Assembly: GCF_018967845.1 (NCBI RefSeq)
Contig: NZ_JAHLZZ010000001.1
Span: forward strand, 496,001 to 560,000
Source of the DNA: Hymenobacter siberiensis
GTDB lineage: Bacteria > Bacteroidota > Bacteroidia > Cytophagales > Hymenobacteraceae
DNA length: 64,000 nt
Reading direction: 5' to 3'
Shown: piece after piece, positions 26,619 to 34,948 of the stretch
Position numbering within the stretch: the stretch's first letter is position 1
Layout: each line of letters begins with the position of its first letter
Made by a program: the position numbers and the translations under genes
The notes under the pieces: generated by a model
What the model was told of the DNA's origin: nothing
The model's input: only the letters and a program-made list of their open reading frames with translations
The model's database searches: none

Positions 26619-27407
26619 CTACCTGATGCGCCGGAAGCTCTTGGGCACGGCAAAAGGGAAGCTCAGCCGCTCCCGGCCGGTATTCACTTTATTGTAGTTG
26701 ATGTCGGCCGTGACCACGCCCGCCGACGACTGCTGTGCCTGAATAACAGTGGAGTATGCGAAAGGCAGGCCCGTCGGCTCATCCAGCGGCTGGAAGTCGG
26801 CATAATCGACGGTGAGGTTGCGCTTGGTGGCTTCGTCGCTCATCTTCAGCTGCTGCACGCGGCCAGTGGCGGTTTGCATCAGGCGCTCCACCAGCACATC
26901 GGCCAGGGGGTAGCTCACGCGCTGGCGGCCAGCCTCTTCGGCAGCCACGGTGGGCTTGGTACCGGTAGGGGCGGGCAGGTAGTCGCCGAGTAGTAGGGCC
27001 TGCATCTGGGCAAAGCTCACGGGCACGTTCAGCAGCTTGCTCAGGTAGTCGTAGCCGCCCGAGAAATAGGTTTTGTCCAGCCGGTTCATCACCCGCACCG
27101 AATCGTGGGTGAGCACGGCGCGCACGCCCTCAATACCCGCCAGGCCCGCCGACACCCAGATGATGCTGTCGCGGCGCATGCGCAGCGCCAGGTTAGCCCC
27201 CTGCTTATTGCCCTTCATATTAATCTGGGCCTTCCCCTTGGCATTGAGAAAGATGAAGGTAGTATTGATGGCCTGTACCGAGGGCAGGGTGGGCTCCATT
27301 ATGGGGGTGGAGGTGCCCGGCCCGGCTGCCGAGGCAGTGGTGGGCACGGCCTTGCGGGCGCAGCTGCCCAGCAGCCCCAGGGCCAGCAGTAGCGTAACTT
27401 TATTCAT
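26619..27407 (-). CDS. DUF4292-family lipoprotein
   Basis: A 262-residue predicted lipoprotein: MNKVTLLLALGLLGSC has a clear lipobox (LGSC, Cys about 16). The body contains the DUF4292 features: an outer-membrane-lipoprotein-like beta sheet with INTTFIFLNAKGKAQINMKG, LRMRRDSIIWVSAGLAGIEG and MNRLDKTYFSGGYDYLSKLL. The family resembles LolB/LolA-like folds and is thought to be periplasm-facing; its function is not established. Its ATG overlaps the stop of the upstream TPR gene by 8 bases (ATGAATAA), which implies translational coupling. The EnvC-like gene follows. Confidence 0.88.
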   Translation of the reverse strand: MNKVTLLLALGLLGSCARKAVPTTASAAGPGTSTPIMEPTLPSVQAINTTFIFLNAKGKAQINMKGNKQGANLALRMRRDSIIWVSAGLAGIEGVRAVLTHDSVRVMNRLDKTYFSGGYDYLSKLLNVPVSFAQMQALLLGDYLPAPTGTKPTVAAEEAGRQRVSYPLADVLVERLMQTATGRVQQLKMSDEATKRNLTVDYADFQPLDEPTGLPFAYSTVIQAQQSSAGVVTADINYNKVNTGRERLSFPFAVPKSFRRIR

Positions 27408-29220
27408 ACAATTTATGGTCTTTCAATTTTCGCTCCAGCAGGTCGGAAGTTCCTCCGATTTTGTGAGCCCGCTGCCATTCCACAGCAGCTTTATCCTTGT
27501 CACCGAGCTGGAATAACACGTCGCCGTAGTGCTCGATAATGGAGCCGTCCTTGGTGGTTTGCAGCGCCTTTTCCAGGGCATTTTTGGCCCCGCTATAATC
27601 CTTTTGCTTGTAGAGCACCCAGGCATACGTGTCCAGATAGGTGTCATTGTCGGGAAATTGTTTCACAACTTTGCCAGACATCTGCTTGGCCTTGTCCAGC
27701 TTTTCGCCCCGTAACGACAGAAAATAGCTGTAATTATTCAGCACCTGCACATTGTCCGGGTCGCTCACCAAGGCCGACTCGTAGGCCGCATCCGACTTTT
27801 CGTATTCGTGTAGCTCGTGGTAGGCATCGCCGAGCTGGGCATCGAACTGGCCCAGCAGCGGCGCGTTATTCACCACCAACCGGCGGCCGTGCTCCAGGGC
27901 TTTCACGCCTTTCTGGGGCTGCTTTTTCAGCAGGTGGGCCACGCCGTTGTAGAACCACAGCGACGCCTGGTTGGGAAACAGCTCCAGCGCCCGGCCCGAA
28001 TGCGCGAGCAGCGAATCGGTCTGGGTCAGCTCGGCATCAATGAGTACCACCTGCTGCCATACCTGGAACTTGGAATTATCGTAGCGCAGGGCTTGCAGGT
28101 AGGTATCGCGGGCTTCCTTCTTATGGTCGGTCAGGGTTTGCACATCGCCGGCCACGGCGTAGGATTTCGCATCCTTCGGATAAACTTTGACTGTGGCCGC
28201 GGCCAGGTCGCGCACCAGCTGGTTCAGCGGCTCCTTGGGGCTGGGCAGCTGCTTGATGTAGCCCACCAGAATCCGCACTCGGGCGTCAATATCCAGCGCG
28301 GGACTGGCGAAGGCCTGGCGCAGCTGCTGGTCGGCCTCTTCGTCCTGCTTCTGCTGGCGGTATACTTCCGAGAGTATCAGGTGGGCCTGGGGGTTGTCGG
28401 GGTCGAGGCGCAGGGCCTGCTGGGTCACGCGCACGGCGTCGGGCAGGCGATTGTTGCTGGCGTACATCTCAGCCTGGGCCAGCACATAGCGGGGCTCAGT
28501 GGGGTTGGCCTTGATGAGCTTTTCGCCCTCGCCCAGGGCCAAGTCCAGCTTATTTTGCTTGAGGTAAATCTGCTGCTTCTTAAAGGAAATCTCATCAACC
28601 TGGCCAAATTCCTTTTCGGCCTGGTCCAGGGTGGTGAGGGCTTCGGGCAGGCGGTTCTGGGCCAGGTACAGGTCGGCCAGATTGAACAGGTAGCTGCCCG
28701 AGTTAGGCACTTGCTTGATGAGCGCGGCGTAGGTTTTGGTGGCCGCCTCGTACTGCTTCTGGCTGGCCTGCGCCTGGGCCAGCAGCAAGTAGTAATAGGC
28801 GTTTTTCGGGTCGAGGCGGGTGGCTGCTTCGGCGTAATTAGTGGCGTCGCGCAGGTTGCCGCTCAGCAGGCTGGCTTCGGCAATCTTGTAATTAACAGCC
28901 GCGTTGTCGGGACTCAACGCATGGGCTTTCAGCAGGTTTTCGAGGCCTTTGGCGTAGTCTTCCAGCAGCACGTACTTCACGCCTTCCACAAACAACGCCT
29001 CGCTCTGCTCCTTCTCCCGCTCCGACAGGGCGGGTGCGGTGGCGCGCTTCGCCCGTAGCTCGGCTACTTTCTTTTCCAGCTCGCGCTGCTCTTTTTCCAG
29101 CACCCGCTGCTCCTTACGGCTCAGCTTGGCGGGCGGCCCAAGGGTCCCCGATGGGGCCTGCGCGTACCCCGGGGCCGTCAGCCCCACCCAAAACAGCAGA
29201 CTCAGAACAACTTGACGCAT
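27400..29220 (-). CDS. Exported tetratricopeptide-repeat protein
   Basis: A 606-residue protein with signal peptide MRQVVLSLLFWVGLTAPGYA, a charged coiled segment rich in Lys/Glu (KLSRKEQRVLEKEQRELEKK), and then roughly a dozen TPR units through to the C-terminus (for example AKGLENLLKAHALSPDNAAV). TPR arrays form protein-binding superhelices; this one is probably a periplasmic or outer-membrane-associated scaffold. ATG 29220 is chosen at the signal peptide; a longer frame upstream crosses the hairpin at 29231-29249. Its stop overlaps the DUF4292 start. Confidence 0.88.
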   Translation of the reverse strand: MRQVVLSLLFWVGLTAPGYAQAPSGTLGPPAKLSRKEQRVLEKEQRELEKKVAELRAKRATAPALSEREKEQSEALFVEGVKYVLLEDYAKGLENLLKAHALSPDNAAVNYKIAEASLLSGNLRDATNYAEAATRLDPKNAYYYLLLAQAQASQKQYEAATKTYAALIKQVPNSGSYLFNLADLYLAQNRLPEALTTLDQAEKEFGQVDEISFKKQQIYLKQNKLDLALGEGEKLIKANPTEPRYVLAQAEMYASNNRLPDAVRVTQQALRLDPDNPQAHLILSEVYRQQKQDEEADQQLRQAFASPALDIDARVRILVGYIKQLPSPKEPLNQLVRDLAAATVKVYPKDAKSYAVAGDVQTLTDHKKEARDTYLQALRYDNSKFQVWQQVVLIDAELTQTDSLLAHSGRALELFPNQASLWFYNGVAHLLKKQPQKGVKALEHGRRLVVNNAPLLGQFDAQLGDAYHELHEYEKSDAAYESALVSDPDNVQVLNNYSYFLSLRGEKLDKAKQMSGKVVKQFPDNDTYLDTYAWVLYKQKDYSGAKNALEKALQTTKDGSIIEHYGDVLFQLGDKDKAAVEWQRAHKIGGTSDLLERKLKDHKLYE

Positions 29221-29230
29221 ATACAAGAAA

Positions 29231-29249
29231 GCCGGACCTGAGGTCCGGC
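29231..29249 (-). terminator. Hairpin after the nucleotidyltransferase gene
   Basis: GCCGGACCT (29231-29239) pairs with AGGTCCGGC (29241-29249), followed on the minus strand by TTTCTTG. It lies just ahead of the TPR gene start and probably ends the upstream transcript or acts in the TPR gene leader. Confidence 0.5.
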
Positions 29250-29284
29250 CCACGAAATTACGGGGAATAGTAATGGCAGCGGGA

Positions 29285-29364
29285 AGCGGGAAGTGAGGCG
29301 TGGTAATTGCCGCTCTCACCCATAACGGGATAAGCTACCAATTAATTTCACCCCACTTCCCGCT
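29285..29364. repeat. Spacer palindrome with AGCGGGAAGTG arms
   Basis: Arms 29285-29298 and 29351-29364 are inverted copies with one mismatch. The right arm ends 22 bases before the nucleotidyltransferase stop. Same design as the other spacer palindromes. Confidence 0.6.
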
Positions 29365-29386
29365 TCTCACTGCCCGCCGCTGGCCA

Positions 29387-30397
29387 TCACACCCGCAGCT
29401 GGTTATAATCGCCAAGGCTCAGGTCATCGGGCGTGCCGGTCACGGTGGCGAAGTTGCCAATCATCGAATTGCTGATAACCGCGTTCAGCACCGAGGCCGA
29501 CTGCTGCACAATGGAGTTCGACAGGCGCGAGTCGCGCACGTTGGAGTGCGCACCCAACGAAACGTGCGGCCCCACCACCGAATCGGTAATGATAGCGCCC
29601 TCGCCGATGTACACTGGCTCCAGCAGCACCGAATTGGTGATTTTAGCCGACTCGTGCACCAGCGACTCGCCGCGCTCCTTCAGGTACTCCAGGTAGCGCT
29701 GGTTGGTGAAGACCGTGGCGTCCTTGTTGCCGCAGTCGAGCCACTCGGTCACGCGGCCGGGTACGAAGACGGTGCCTTTGTTCTTCATATTTTCCAGGGC
29801 ATTGGTGAGCTGGTACTCGCCCTTGTCCTTGATGTCATTGTCGAGCAGGTATTGCAGCTCGGTACGCAGGTACTCGCCGTCCTGGAAATAGTAGATGCCG
29901 ATGATGGCCAAGTCCGACACAAATGTCTGGGGCTTCTCCACGAAATCGGTGATGCGGCCCTGGGCATCCAGTTTCACCACGCCGAAGGGCTTGGGGTCGG
30001 CCACCTGCTGCACCCAGATGGTACCGGGCACGCTGGAATCCAGCGTGAAATCGGCCTTAAACAGCGTATCGGCAAAAGCCACCACCAGCGGGCCGGTCAA
30101 GGAATCCTTGGCGCACAGAATGGCGTGGGCCGTGCCCAGCGGCTCGTCCTGGTACACGATGGTGCCCTTGGCCCCCACCGATTCCGCAATTTTCACCAGG
30201 CTCTTCTCCACCTCGGCCCCAAAGCGGCCAATAATGAAGGCCACCTCGTCCACCGGCTCGCCGCACACCTTGGCAATATCCTCCACGAGGCGCTGCACAA
30301 TGGGCTTGCCCGCAATGGGAATGAGGGGCTTGGGAACGGTGAGGGTGTGGGGGCGCATGCGTTTGCCCATGCCGGCCATCGGAACGATGATTTTCAT
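29387..30397 (-). CDS. Sugar-phosphate nucleotidyltransferase with left-handed beta-helix tail
   Basis: A 336-residue GT-A fold enzyme making an NDP-sugar from a sugar 1-phosphate and NTP. The N-terminal signature IIVPMAGMGKRMRPHTLTVP followed by KPLIPIAGKP is the nucleotide-binding loop and the catalytic Lys region; EPLGTAHAILCA and VVAFADTLF line the substrate and metal site. The C-terminal third, from about residue 240, has hexapeptide-like repeats (VYIGEGAIITDSVVGPHVSL, SIGN-type turns). It resembles glucose-1-phosphate thymidylyl- or uridylyltransferases, but the sugar cannot be fixed by eye. The neighbouring flippase suggests surface polysaccharide synthesis. Confidence 0.9.
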   Translation of the reverse strand: MKIIVPMAGMGKRMRPHTLTVPKPLIPIAGKPIVQRLVEDIAKVCGEPVDEVAFIIGRFGAEVEKSLVKIAESVGAKGTIVYQDEPLGTAHAILCAKDSLTGPLVVAFADTLFKADFTLDSSVPGTIWVQQVADPKPFGVVKLDAQGRITDFVEKPQTFVSDLAIIGIYYFQDGEYLRTELQYLLDNDIKDKGEYQLTNALENMKNKGTVFVPGRVTEWLDCGNKDATVFTNQRYLEYLKERGESLVHESAKITNSVLLEPVYIGEGAIITDSVVGPHVSLGAHSNVRDSRLSNSIVQQSASVLNAVISNSMIGNFATVTGTPDDLSLGDYNQLRV

Positions 30398-30442
30398 ATT
30401 TATTTTAAAGAGAGTTGGTTAATAGTTATGGGTGCAAAGCAA

Positions 30443-30529
30443 GTGTAGTGCGAAGCGGTGCTTCGCAAATACCAACGGCTCTGACTAATTAAGCAGCAAG
30501 AAGCCGCGAAGCACCGCTTCGCACTACAC
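30443..30529. repeat. Perfect 24-base inverted repeat, nested hairpins
   Basis: Arms 30443-30466 and 30506-30529 are exact reverse complements. Each arm carries its own hairpin GCGAAGC-GGT-GCTTCGC, the same nested architecture as 237-323. The right arm contains the dut stop codon (30524-30526). Confidence 0.8.
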
Positions 30530-30958
30530 GCCCGTACTTCCATACCCGCCCGCGCCGCGTTGGGTTACACTCAGTTCCTCAACGGGCTGCCAGGCAATGG
30601 TTTCGTGTTTGGCAACTATCAGCTGGGCAATGCGTTCGCCGTCATTTACCACGAAAGGCTCGTTGGATAAATTCACGAGCAGCACCCGGATTTCGCCCCG
30701 GTAGTCGGCATCAATTGTTCCCGGACTGTTCACGATGCCAATGCCGTGCTTCACGGCCAGGCCGCTGCGGGGGCGCACCTGAGCCTCATAGCCCACCGGA
30801 ATTTCCAGGCTCAGGCCGGTAGGAATAAGCTGGCGCTCCAGCGGCCCGAGCGTGACGGGGCCAGCTGTGAGATGAGCGCGCAGGTCGAGGCCGGCAGCGT
30901 GGGGCGTTTGGTATTCGGGCAGCGGGTGGCCCGAGTTATTGATAACGGGAATTTGCAT
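30524..30958 (-). CDS. dut: dUTP diphosphatase
   Basis: A 144-residue homotrimeric dUTPase that hydrolyses dUTP to dUMP, keeping uracil out of DNA and feeding thymidylate synthesis. The five family motifs are present: [47 protein letters not shown] and the C-terminal [11 protein letters not shown]-loop-like arm. Length is typical. ATG 30958 ([10 protein letters not shown]) is chosen; the -7 box at 30980-30987 leaves a leader of about 15-20 bases and excludes longer forms. The last codons lie in the inverted repeat 30506-30529. Confidence 0.96.
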   Translation of the reverse strand: MQIPVINNSGHPLPEYQTPHAAGLDLRAHLTAGPVTLGPLERQLIPTGLSLEIPVGYEAQVRPRSGLAVKHGIGIVNSPGTIDADYRGEIRVLLVNLSNEPFVVNDGERIAQLIVAKHETIAWQPVEELSVTQRGAGGYGSTGV

Positions 30959-30979
30959 GAGCAGTGATAAGGGAACGGG

Positions 30980-30987
30980 CAAAGATA
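30980..30987 (-). promoter_or_regulatory. -7 box TATCTTTG for dut
   Basis: The minus-strand reading TATCTTTG matches TAnnTTTG, 22 bases upstream of the dut ATG. It lies between the flippase stop and dut. Confidence 0.5.
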
Positions 30988-31015
30988 GTCCCATGCCTAT
31001 ACTATCCTAACCTGT

Positions 31016-32527
31016 CTATGCCTCGGCAACACGCATTGCCGGCCGGGGCCGCTCCACCCCGTACAGCGCCAGCAGGAAGGCCACCGTCAGGCCCGCGTGC
31101 CAGGCGTGGCGCAGCCACCAGCCCGCTGGCTGCACCCACCAGCCCAGTGCCACCAGCCCCGAGGCAAACACCAGCCACAGTCCCAGCCGCAACGCCGGAT
31201 ACGGCACCGGAAAGTGCCGCTCGCCCAGCTGCCAGCACAGCACGGCCATCATAAAGTAGCAGGCCAGCGTGGCAATGGCCGAGCCTAAGTAGCCCAGCAG
31301 GGGAATCAGCAGGAAGTTGAGGGCAATGGTGAGCACCGCCCCGCCCGCCCCTATATAGGTGCCGTAGTACGTCTTATCGGTGAGTTTGAACCACACCGAC
31401 AGGTTGTAATAAACGCCCAGAAACAGGTTGGCCAGCAGCAGAATGGGCACCACCACTAGTCCCTGCAAATACTCCGGCCGCCGCAGAAACAGCTGCCCGA
31501 AGTCTTCCACGTTCAGGCTGATGCCCACGAATATCACCGCGCAGCACAGCGTAAACCACTTCAATATCATGGCAAACATAGCCGGCGAGTTCTTCTCCGT
31601 GCTCTGGGCAAAGAAGAACGGCTCGGCCGCGTAGCGGAACGCCTGAATAACCAGCGACATGAAGATGCTCAGTTTGTAGCACGCTCCGTAAATGCCCACC
31701 GCCGTGAGGCTGCTCTGGCCCGGGTAGAAATTATCCGGCAGCCACTTGGGTAGCAGAATACGGTCCAGCGTTTCGTTCACCATGCCAGCCAGTCCCATCA
31801 GCATCAGCGGAAAAGCATAGCCCAGCAACGGCTTCAGAAATACCACGTTCAGCCGGAAGCGGAAATCCAGCAGCTCGCGCCCCAGCAGCAGCAGCGTGAG
31901 GCCGCTGGCAAACAGGTTACTCAGAAACACGTAGCCCACACCCACCGACGGGTCATACACCCGCGCCACTAGTGGCTGCAGGCCCGGCAGCCATTTACCG
32001 CTCATCACGGCCGGACAGAGGACGATGAAAAACAGGTTCAGCGCTACATTGACGATGATGCCGGCCAGCTTGATACCGGCAAACTTGCGCGCCTTGTTCT
32101 CCAGCCGCAGCCGAGCAAACGGAATGGCCGTCAGCGCATCCAGCCCCAGAATAAGGGCCACCCACACGGCATACTGCTCGTGGCCGGGCGGAATCTCCAG
32201 CAGCCCCAGCAATGGGCGCGCCAGCAGCACCAGCAGCACCGTGAGCCCGGCCGTGCTCACAAACAACAGACTCAGCACCCGGTCGTACAGCTCCTTGCGG
32301 TCGGTGCCAGGCCGGTTGGCGAAACGGAAAAACGTGGTTTCCATACCGTAGGTAAACAACACGTTCAGAAACGACACGTAGGCATATAGCCCCGTCACCA
32401 CTCCATACTCGGCCGCCGCAAATGCCCCTGTGTATATCGGCACCAGCAAGTACGTGAGCACCCGGCCCACAATACTGCTCACGCCGTACACCGCCGTCTG
32501 GGAGGCTAATTTTTTAGCTACACTCAT
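31016..32527 (-). CDS. MOP-superfamily polysaccharide flippase (Wzx/MurJ-like)
   Basis: A 503-residue polytopic inner-membrane protein with about 14 membrane segments, the size and pattern of polysaccharide-biosynthesis flippases that turn lipid-linked oligosaccharides across the membrane. The N-terminal block SQTAVYGVSSIVGRVLTYLL, followed by PIYTGAFAAAEYGVVTGLYA, is typical of the family. ATG 32527 (MSVAKKLASQ) is used; three codons upstream there is only a TTG. It precedes dut and the sugar nucleotidyltransferase, which supports a role in cell-surface glycan export, though the substrate cannot be read from sequence. Confidence 0.9.
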   Translation of the reverse strand: MSVAKKLASQTAVYGVSSIVGRVLTYLLVPIYTGAFAAAEYGVVTGLYAYVSFLNVLFTYGMETTFFRFANRPGTDRKELYDRVLSLLFVSTAGLTVLLVLLARPLLGLLEIPPGHEQYAVWVALILGLDALTAIPFARLRLENKARKFAGIKLAGIIVNVALNLFFIVLCPAVMSGKWLPGLQPLVARVYDPSVGVGYVFLSNLFASGLTLLLLGRELLDFRFRLNVVFLKPLLGYAFPLMLMGLAGMVNETLDRILLPKWLPDNFYPGQSSLTAVGIYGACYKLSIFMSLVIQAFRYAAEPFFFAQSTEKNSPAMFAMILKWFTLCCAVIFVGISLNVEDFGQLFLRRPEYLQGLVVVPILLLANLFLGVYYNLSVWFKLTDKTYYGTYIGAGGAVLTIALNFLLIPLLGYLGSAIATLACYFMMAVLCWQLGERHFPVPYPALRLGLWLVFASGLVALGWWVQPAGWWLRHAWHAGLTVAFLLALYGVERPRPAMRVAEA

Positions 32528-32549
32528 TCGAAACAAATTAAAAATTGCG

Positions 32550-32620
32550 AATTAAAAATTAAAAATTGGCTCAAATGGTGGGCACTTGGCAGTTCTGCTG
32601 CTCATTTTTAATTTTTAATT
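32550..32620. repeat. AT-rich spacer palindrome
   Basis: Arms 32550-32566 and 32604-32620 (AATTAAAAATTAAAAAT and its complement) are perfect. The element lies between the crotonase gene and the flippase gene and can end the crotonase transcript. It stands out strongly from the GC-rich surroundings. Confidence 0.75.
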
Positions 32621-32634
32621 ATTCATTTTTAATT

Positions 32635-33426
32635 TCACTTCCCCGTGAACACCGCCGGGCGCTTCTCCACAAAGGCCGTAGTGCCTTCCTTGAAATCCTC
32701 GCTCTCAAAAGCCCGCTCAAACGCCTGGGCTTCGGTTTCGTAGCCGTCGGCATTCTTGGCGTAGTGCGCGTTCACGCAGTCCAGCACCAGGGCCACGGCC
32801 AGCGGGGCCTTGCCCAGAATCTTCGTCAACAGCTGCGTGCAGAAGGGCAGCAGCTCGGCCTGGGGCACCACATGATTCACCAGGCCCAGCCGCAGGGCTT
32901 CGTCGGCCTTCACCATGTCGGCCGTCAGCAGCAGCTCAATGGCCTTGCCTTTACCGATGAGCTGGGGCAGGCGCTGGGTGCCGCCGTAGCCGGGAGGTAA
33001 GCCCAGGTTCACTTCAGGCTGCCCAAACCGGGCATTGTCCGACGCCACGCGCATGTGGCAGGCCATAGCCAGCTCGCAGCCGCCGCCCAGTGCAAAGCCG
33101 TTCACGGCTGCCACCACAGGCTTCGTGCTGGCCTCGATGCGGGCAAACGCCTCCTGCCCCGCTAAAGAAGCCCGACCGGCCCGGTCGGGCGTGAGGGCGG
33201 CCAGCTCTGCAATATCGGCCCCGGCCACAAACGCCTTCTCGCCGCTGCCCGTCAGGATAATGCCGCGCACCTGCGGCTCGGCCAGCGCCTGCTGCACGGC
33301 CGCGTCGATATCGGCTATGGTGGCTGCGTTCAGGGCGTTGAGCTTGGTGGGGCGATTGATGGTGATGGTGAGGATGCCGCTGGCAGCATCCAGGTCGTAG
33401 AGCAGGTTTTCGAAAGAAGCAGACAT
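32635..33426 (-). CDS. Enoyl-CoA hydratase/isomerase family (crotonase) protein
   Basis: A 263-residue crotonase-fold protein that would hydrate 2-enoyl-CoA in beta-oxidation or a related acyl-CoA pathway. The oxyanion-hole segment AFVAGADIAEL, the first acidic site GFALGGGCELAMACH and the second RFGQPEVNLGLPPGYGGTQR are all present, so both catalytic Glu positions are kept. Size is normal. It stands alone, with its own promoter box at 33468-33475, so the pathway cannot be assigned from context. Confidence 0.92.
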   Translation of the reverse strand: MSASFENLLYDLDAASGILTITINRPTKLNALNAATIADIDAAVQQALAEPQVRGIILTGSGEKAFVAGADIAELAALTPDRAGRASLAGQEAFARIEASTKPVVAAVNGFALGGGCELAMACHMRVASDNARFGQPEVNLGLPPGYGGTQRLPQLIGKGKAIELLLTADMVKADEALRLGLVNHVVPQAELLPFCTQLLTKILGKAPLAVALVLDCVNAHYAKNADGYETEAQAFERAFESEDFKEGTTAFVEKRPAVFTGK

Positions 33427-33467
33427 AGCAGCGAAATAAAGAGGCCCCGAAATGCGGTTGGCAGCGC

Positions 33468-33475
33468 CAAAGATA
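33468..33475 (-). promoter_or_regulatory. -7 box TATCTTTG for the crotonase gene
   Basis: The minus-strand reading TATCTTTG matches TAnnTTTG, 42 bases upstream of the ATG. It lies in the divergent spacer shared with mscL. Confidence 0.5.
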
Positions 33476-33598
33476 GGACACGCACCGGCCCATGCCGGTC
33501 GGGATAATTACCCGGCTCAACGCCTGGCGCATCCATTTCAACCAAAACCGGCCCCAACACTTTCCGAAACAACCCACCTTTGCAACAGTAAACAGAAG

Positions 33599-33622
33599 TA
33601 AGTATTTGAATTTAAATACTTA
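33599..33622. promoter_or_regulatory. AT-rich palindrome upstream of mscL
   Basis: TAAGTATTT (33599-33607) and AAATACTTA (33614-33622) are inverted copies over 6 bases, 49 bases upstream of the mscL ATG. It may be an operator or a leader hairpin. A near-box CCACCTTTG lies about 20 bases earlier. Confidence 0.35.
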
Positions 33623-33670
33623 GTTTGGCGCCAGACCTACCCCTTTTTCACTCCCAACTCCTTAACTACT

Positions 33671-34051
33671 ATGGGCTTTGTTTCCGAATTTAAAGAATTT
33701 ATCTCCAAAGGCAATGTGCTCGACCTAGCGGTCGGCGTTATCATCGGCGGCGCATTTGGCAAAATCGTATCCTCGCTCACCGACGATGTCATCATGCCGA
33801 TTGTGGGCTTGATTGGTGGCAAGCCCGATTTTTCGGCGATTAACGTCGGCCCCGTCAAAATCGGTTTATTCATGAATGCCGTTGTGGGTTTCCTCATCCT
33901 GGCGCTCATCATCTTCTTTATCGTGAAGGGTGCCAACAGCATCAAGAAGAAACCGCTTGAGGTAGTAGCCGCGCCCGCGTCCCCGCCGCCCACCACCGAC
34001 CAGCAGCTGCTCATGGAAATCCGCGACTCGCTGCGCGCCGGCCGCGCCTAA
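33671..34051 (+). CDS. mscL: Large-conductance mechanosensitive channel
   Basis: A 126-residue inner-membrane channel that opens under membrane tension during hypo-osmotic shock. The start MGFVSEFKEFISKGNVLDLA with VGVIIGGAFGKIVSSLTDDV is the conserved N-terminal helix and first membrane segment; the second segment is GLFMNAVVGFLILALIIFFI. A Pro/Ala-rich linker precedes the short C-terminal bundle helix LLMEIRDSLRAG. The periplasmic loop is short and the whole protein is near the small end for the family. Single gene with its own terminator. Confidence 0.97.
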   Translation: MGFVSEFKEFISKGNVLDLAVGVIIGGAFGKIVSSLTDDVIMPIVGLIGGKPDFSAINVGPVKIGLFMNAVVGFLILALIIFFIVKGANSIKKKPLEVVAAPASPPPTTDQQLLMEIRDSLRAGRA

Positions 34052-34075
34052 GTTGCCCATTCCGTTCAACCGAAA

Positions 34076-34111
34076 AAAACCGTGGTTTGCCGAGTGGCAG
34101 GCCACGGTTTT
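34076..34111 (+). terminator. Terminator of mscL
   Basis: AAAACCGTGG (34076-34085) pairs with CCACGGTTTT (34102-34111), followed shortly by a run of T at 34115-34120. Confidence 0.85.
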
Positions 34112-34291
34112 CGCCTTTTTTGCTTCAACCATTCGTTTTATTCAAGGCAGTTAATTGGTCGATTCAAAATAAGTTGCCAACTTAGGGGCCACCTAACGCC
34201 CCGGGCCGTCCTTTTAGGTAGCCGTATTGAACCACCCCATTGTCTCAATCGTTAGGCCGCTATCCTGCTCCCCTCACTCCCATTGCGCCCC

Positions 34292-34741
34292 ATGAAAGTA
34301 TTGTTTGTTGCCGCACTTTTCGGCGGCTTGAGTTTCGGAGCTTCCTCGGTAGCTCACGCCCAGACCGGCCCCGCTTTCCCCATGCCCGGCAAAGCATCCA
34401 GCGAAGAAGATGCCCGCGTCACCACGGCCAACAATGCCCAGGAGCTGGCCCGCAACCAGCGCCGCGCCGCCATGTCGCCCGATGAAGTGAAGCGCGACCA
34501 GCAGCTTGAGCTGCTCGAAGCCCGCACCGGCAACACCAGTTTCGGTGCCCGCGGCCCCGATCGCCAGTTCGACTCCAACCGTAGCGGCAACGGCTTCATG
34601 GTTCGCAAGTTCAAGACCCAGCCCGGCAAGCCCGGCTACGTGAGTAAGCGCGGCATGGGCCACACCGCTGGCAGCTCCAATCCGGCTGGCAAGCCATTGG
34701 TACACAAGCACAAAAGCAAACACAAGCTTCTATTCTTCTAG
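34292..34741 (+). CDS. Small secreted protein of unknown function
   Basis: A 149-residue protein with signal peptide MKVLFVAALFGGLSFGASSV ending at AHAQ. The mature part is hydrophilic and low in complexity. It has a helical stretch EEDARVTTANNAQELARNQR, a middle rich in Arg, Gly and Asn, and a Lys/His-rich tail HKHKSKHKLLFF. No family is recognised. ATG 34292 is chosen at the signal peptide. Its stop codon (34739-34741) lies inside the left arm of the spacer palindrome 34737-34953. Confidence 0.7.
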   Translation: MKVLFVAALFGGLSFGASSVAHAQTGPAFPMPGKASSEEDARVTTANNAQELARNQRRAAMSPDEVKRDQQLELLEARTGNTSFGARGPDRQFDSNRSGNGFMVRKFKTQPGKPGYVSKRGMGHTAGSSNPAGKPLVHKHKSKHKLLFF

Positions 34742-34803
34742 ACCACGGATTAACGCGGATTTTAACGGATTTCACGGATTTTGTGGACGATTGTAAACAT
34801 CAC

Positions 34804-34835
34804 AAAGGCTGCCCTACAGGGCAGCCTTTTTTGCT
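34804..34835 (+). terminator. Terminator of the small secreted-protein gene
   Basis: AAAGGCTGCCCT (34804-34815) pairs with AGGGCAGCCTTT (34818-34829) and is followed by TTTGCTTTT. Confidence 0.8.
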
Positions 34836-34859
34836 TTTAAGTGAGGATTAATTGAGTAT

Positions 34860-34905
34860 AGAAAAGCAAAAAGGCTTGCCGTGTGGTAAGCCTTTTTGCT
34901 TTTCT
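34860..34905 (-). terminator. Terminator of infB
   Basis: A perfect 18-base stem (34860-34877 with 34888-34905) contains AAAAAGGCTT / AAGCCTTTTT and works in either direction; here it ends the leftward rimP-nusA-infB transcript. Confidence 0.8.
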
Positions 34906-34948
34906 ACGTCATCCACGAAATCCGTTAAAATCCGCGCTAATCCGTGGT

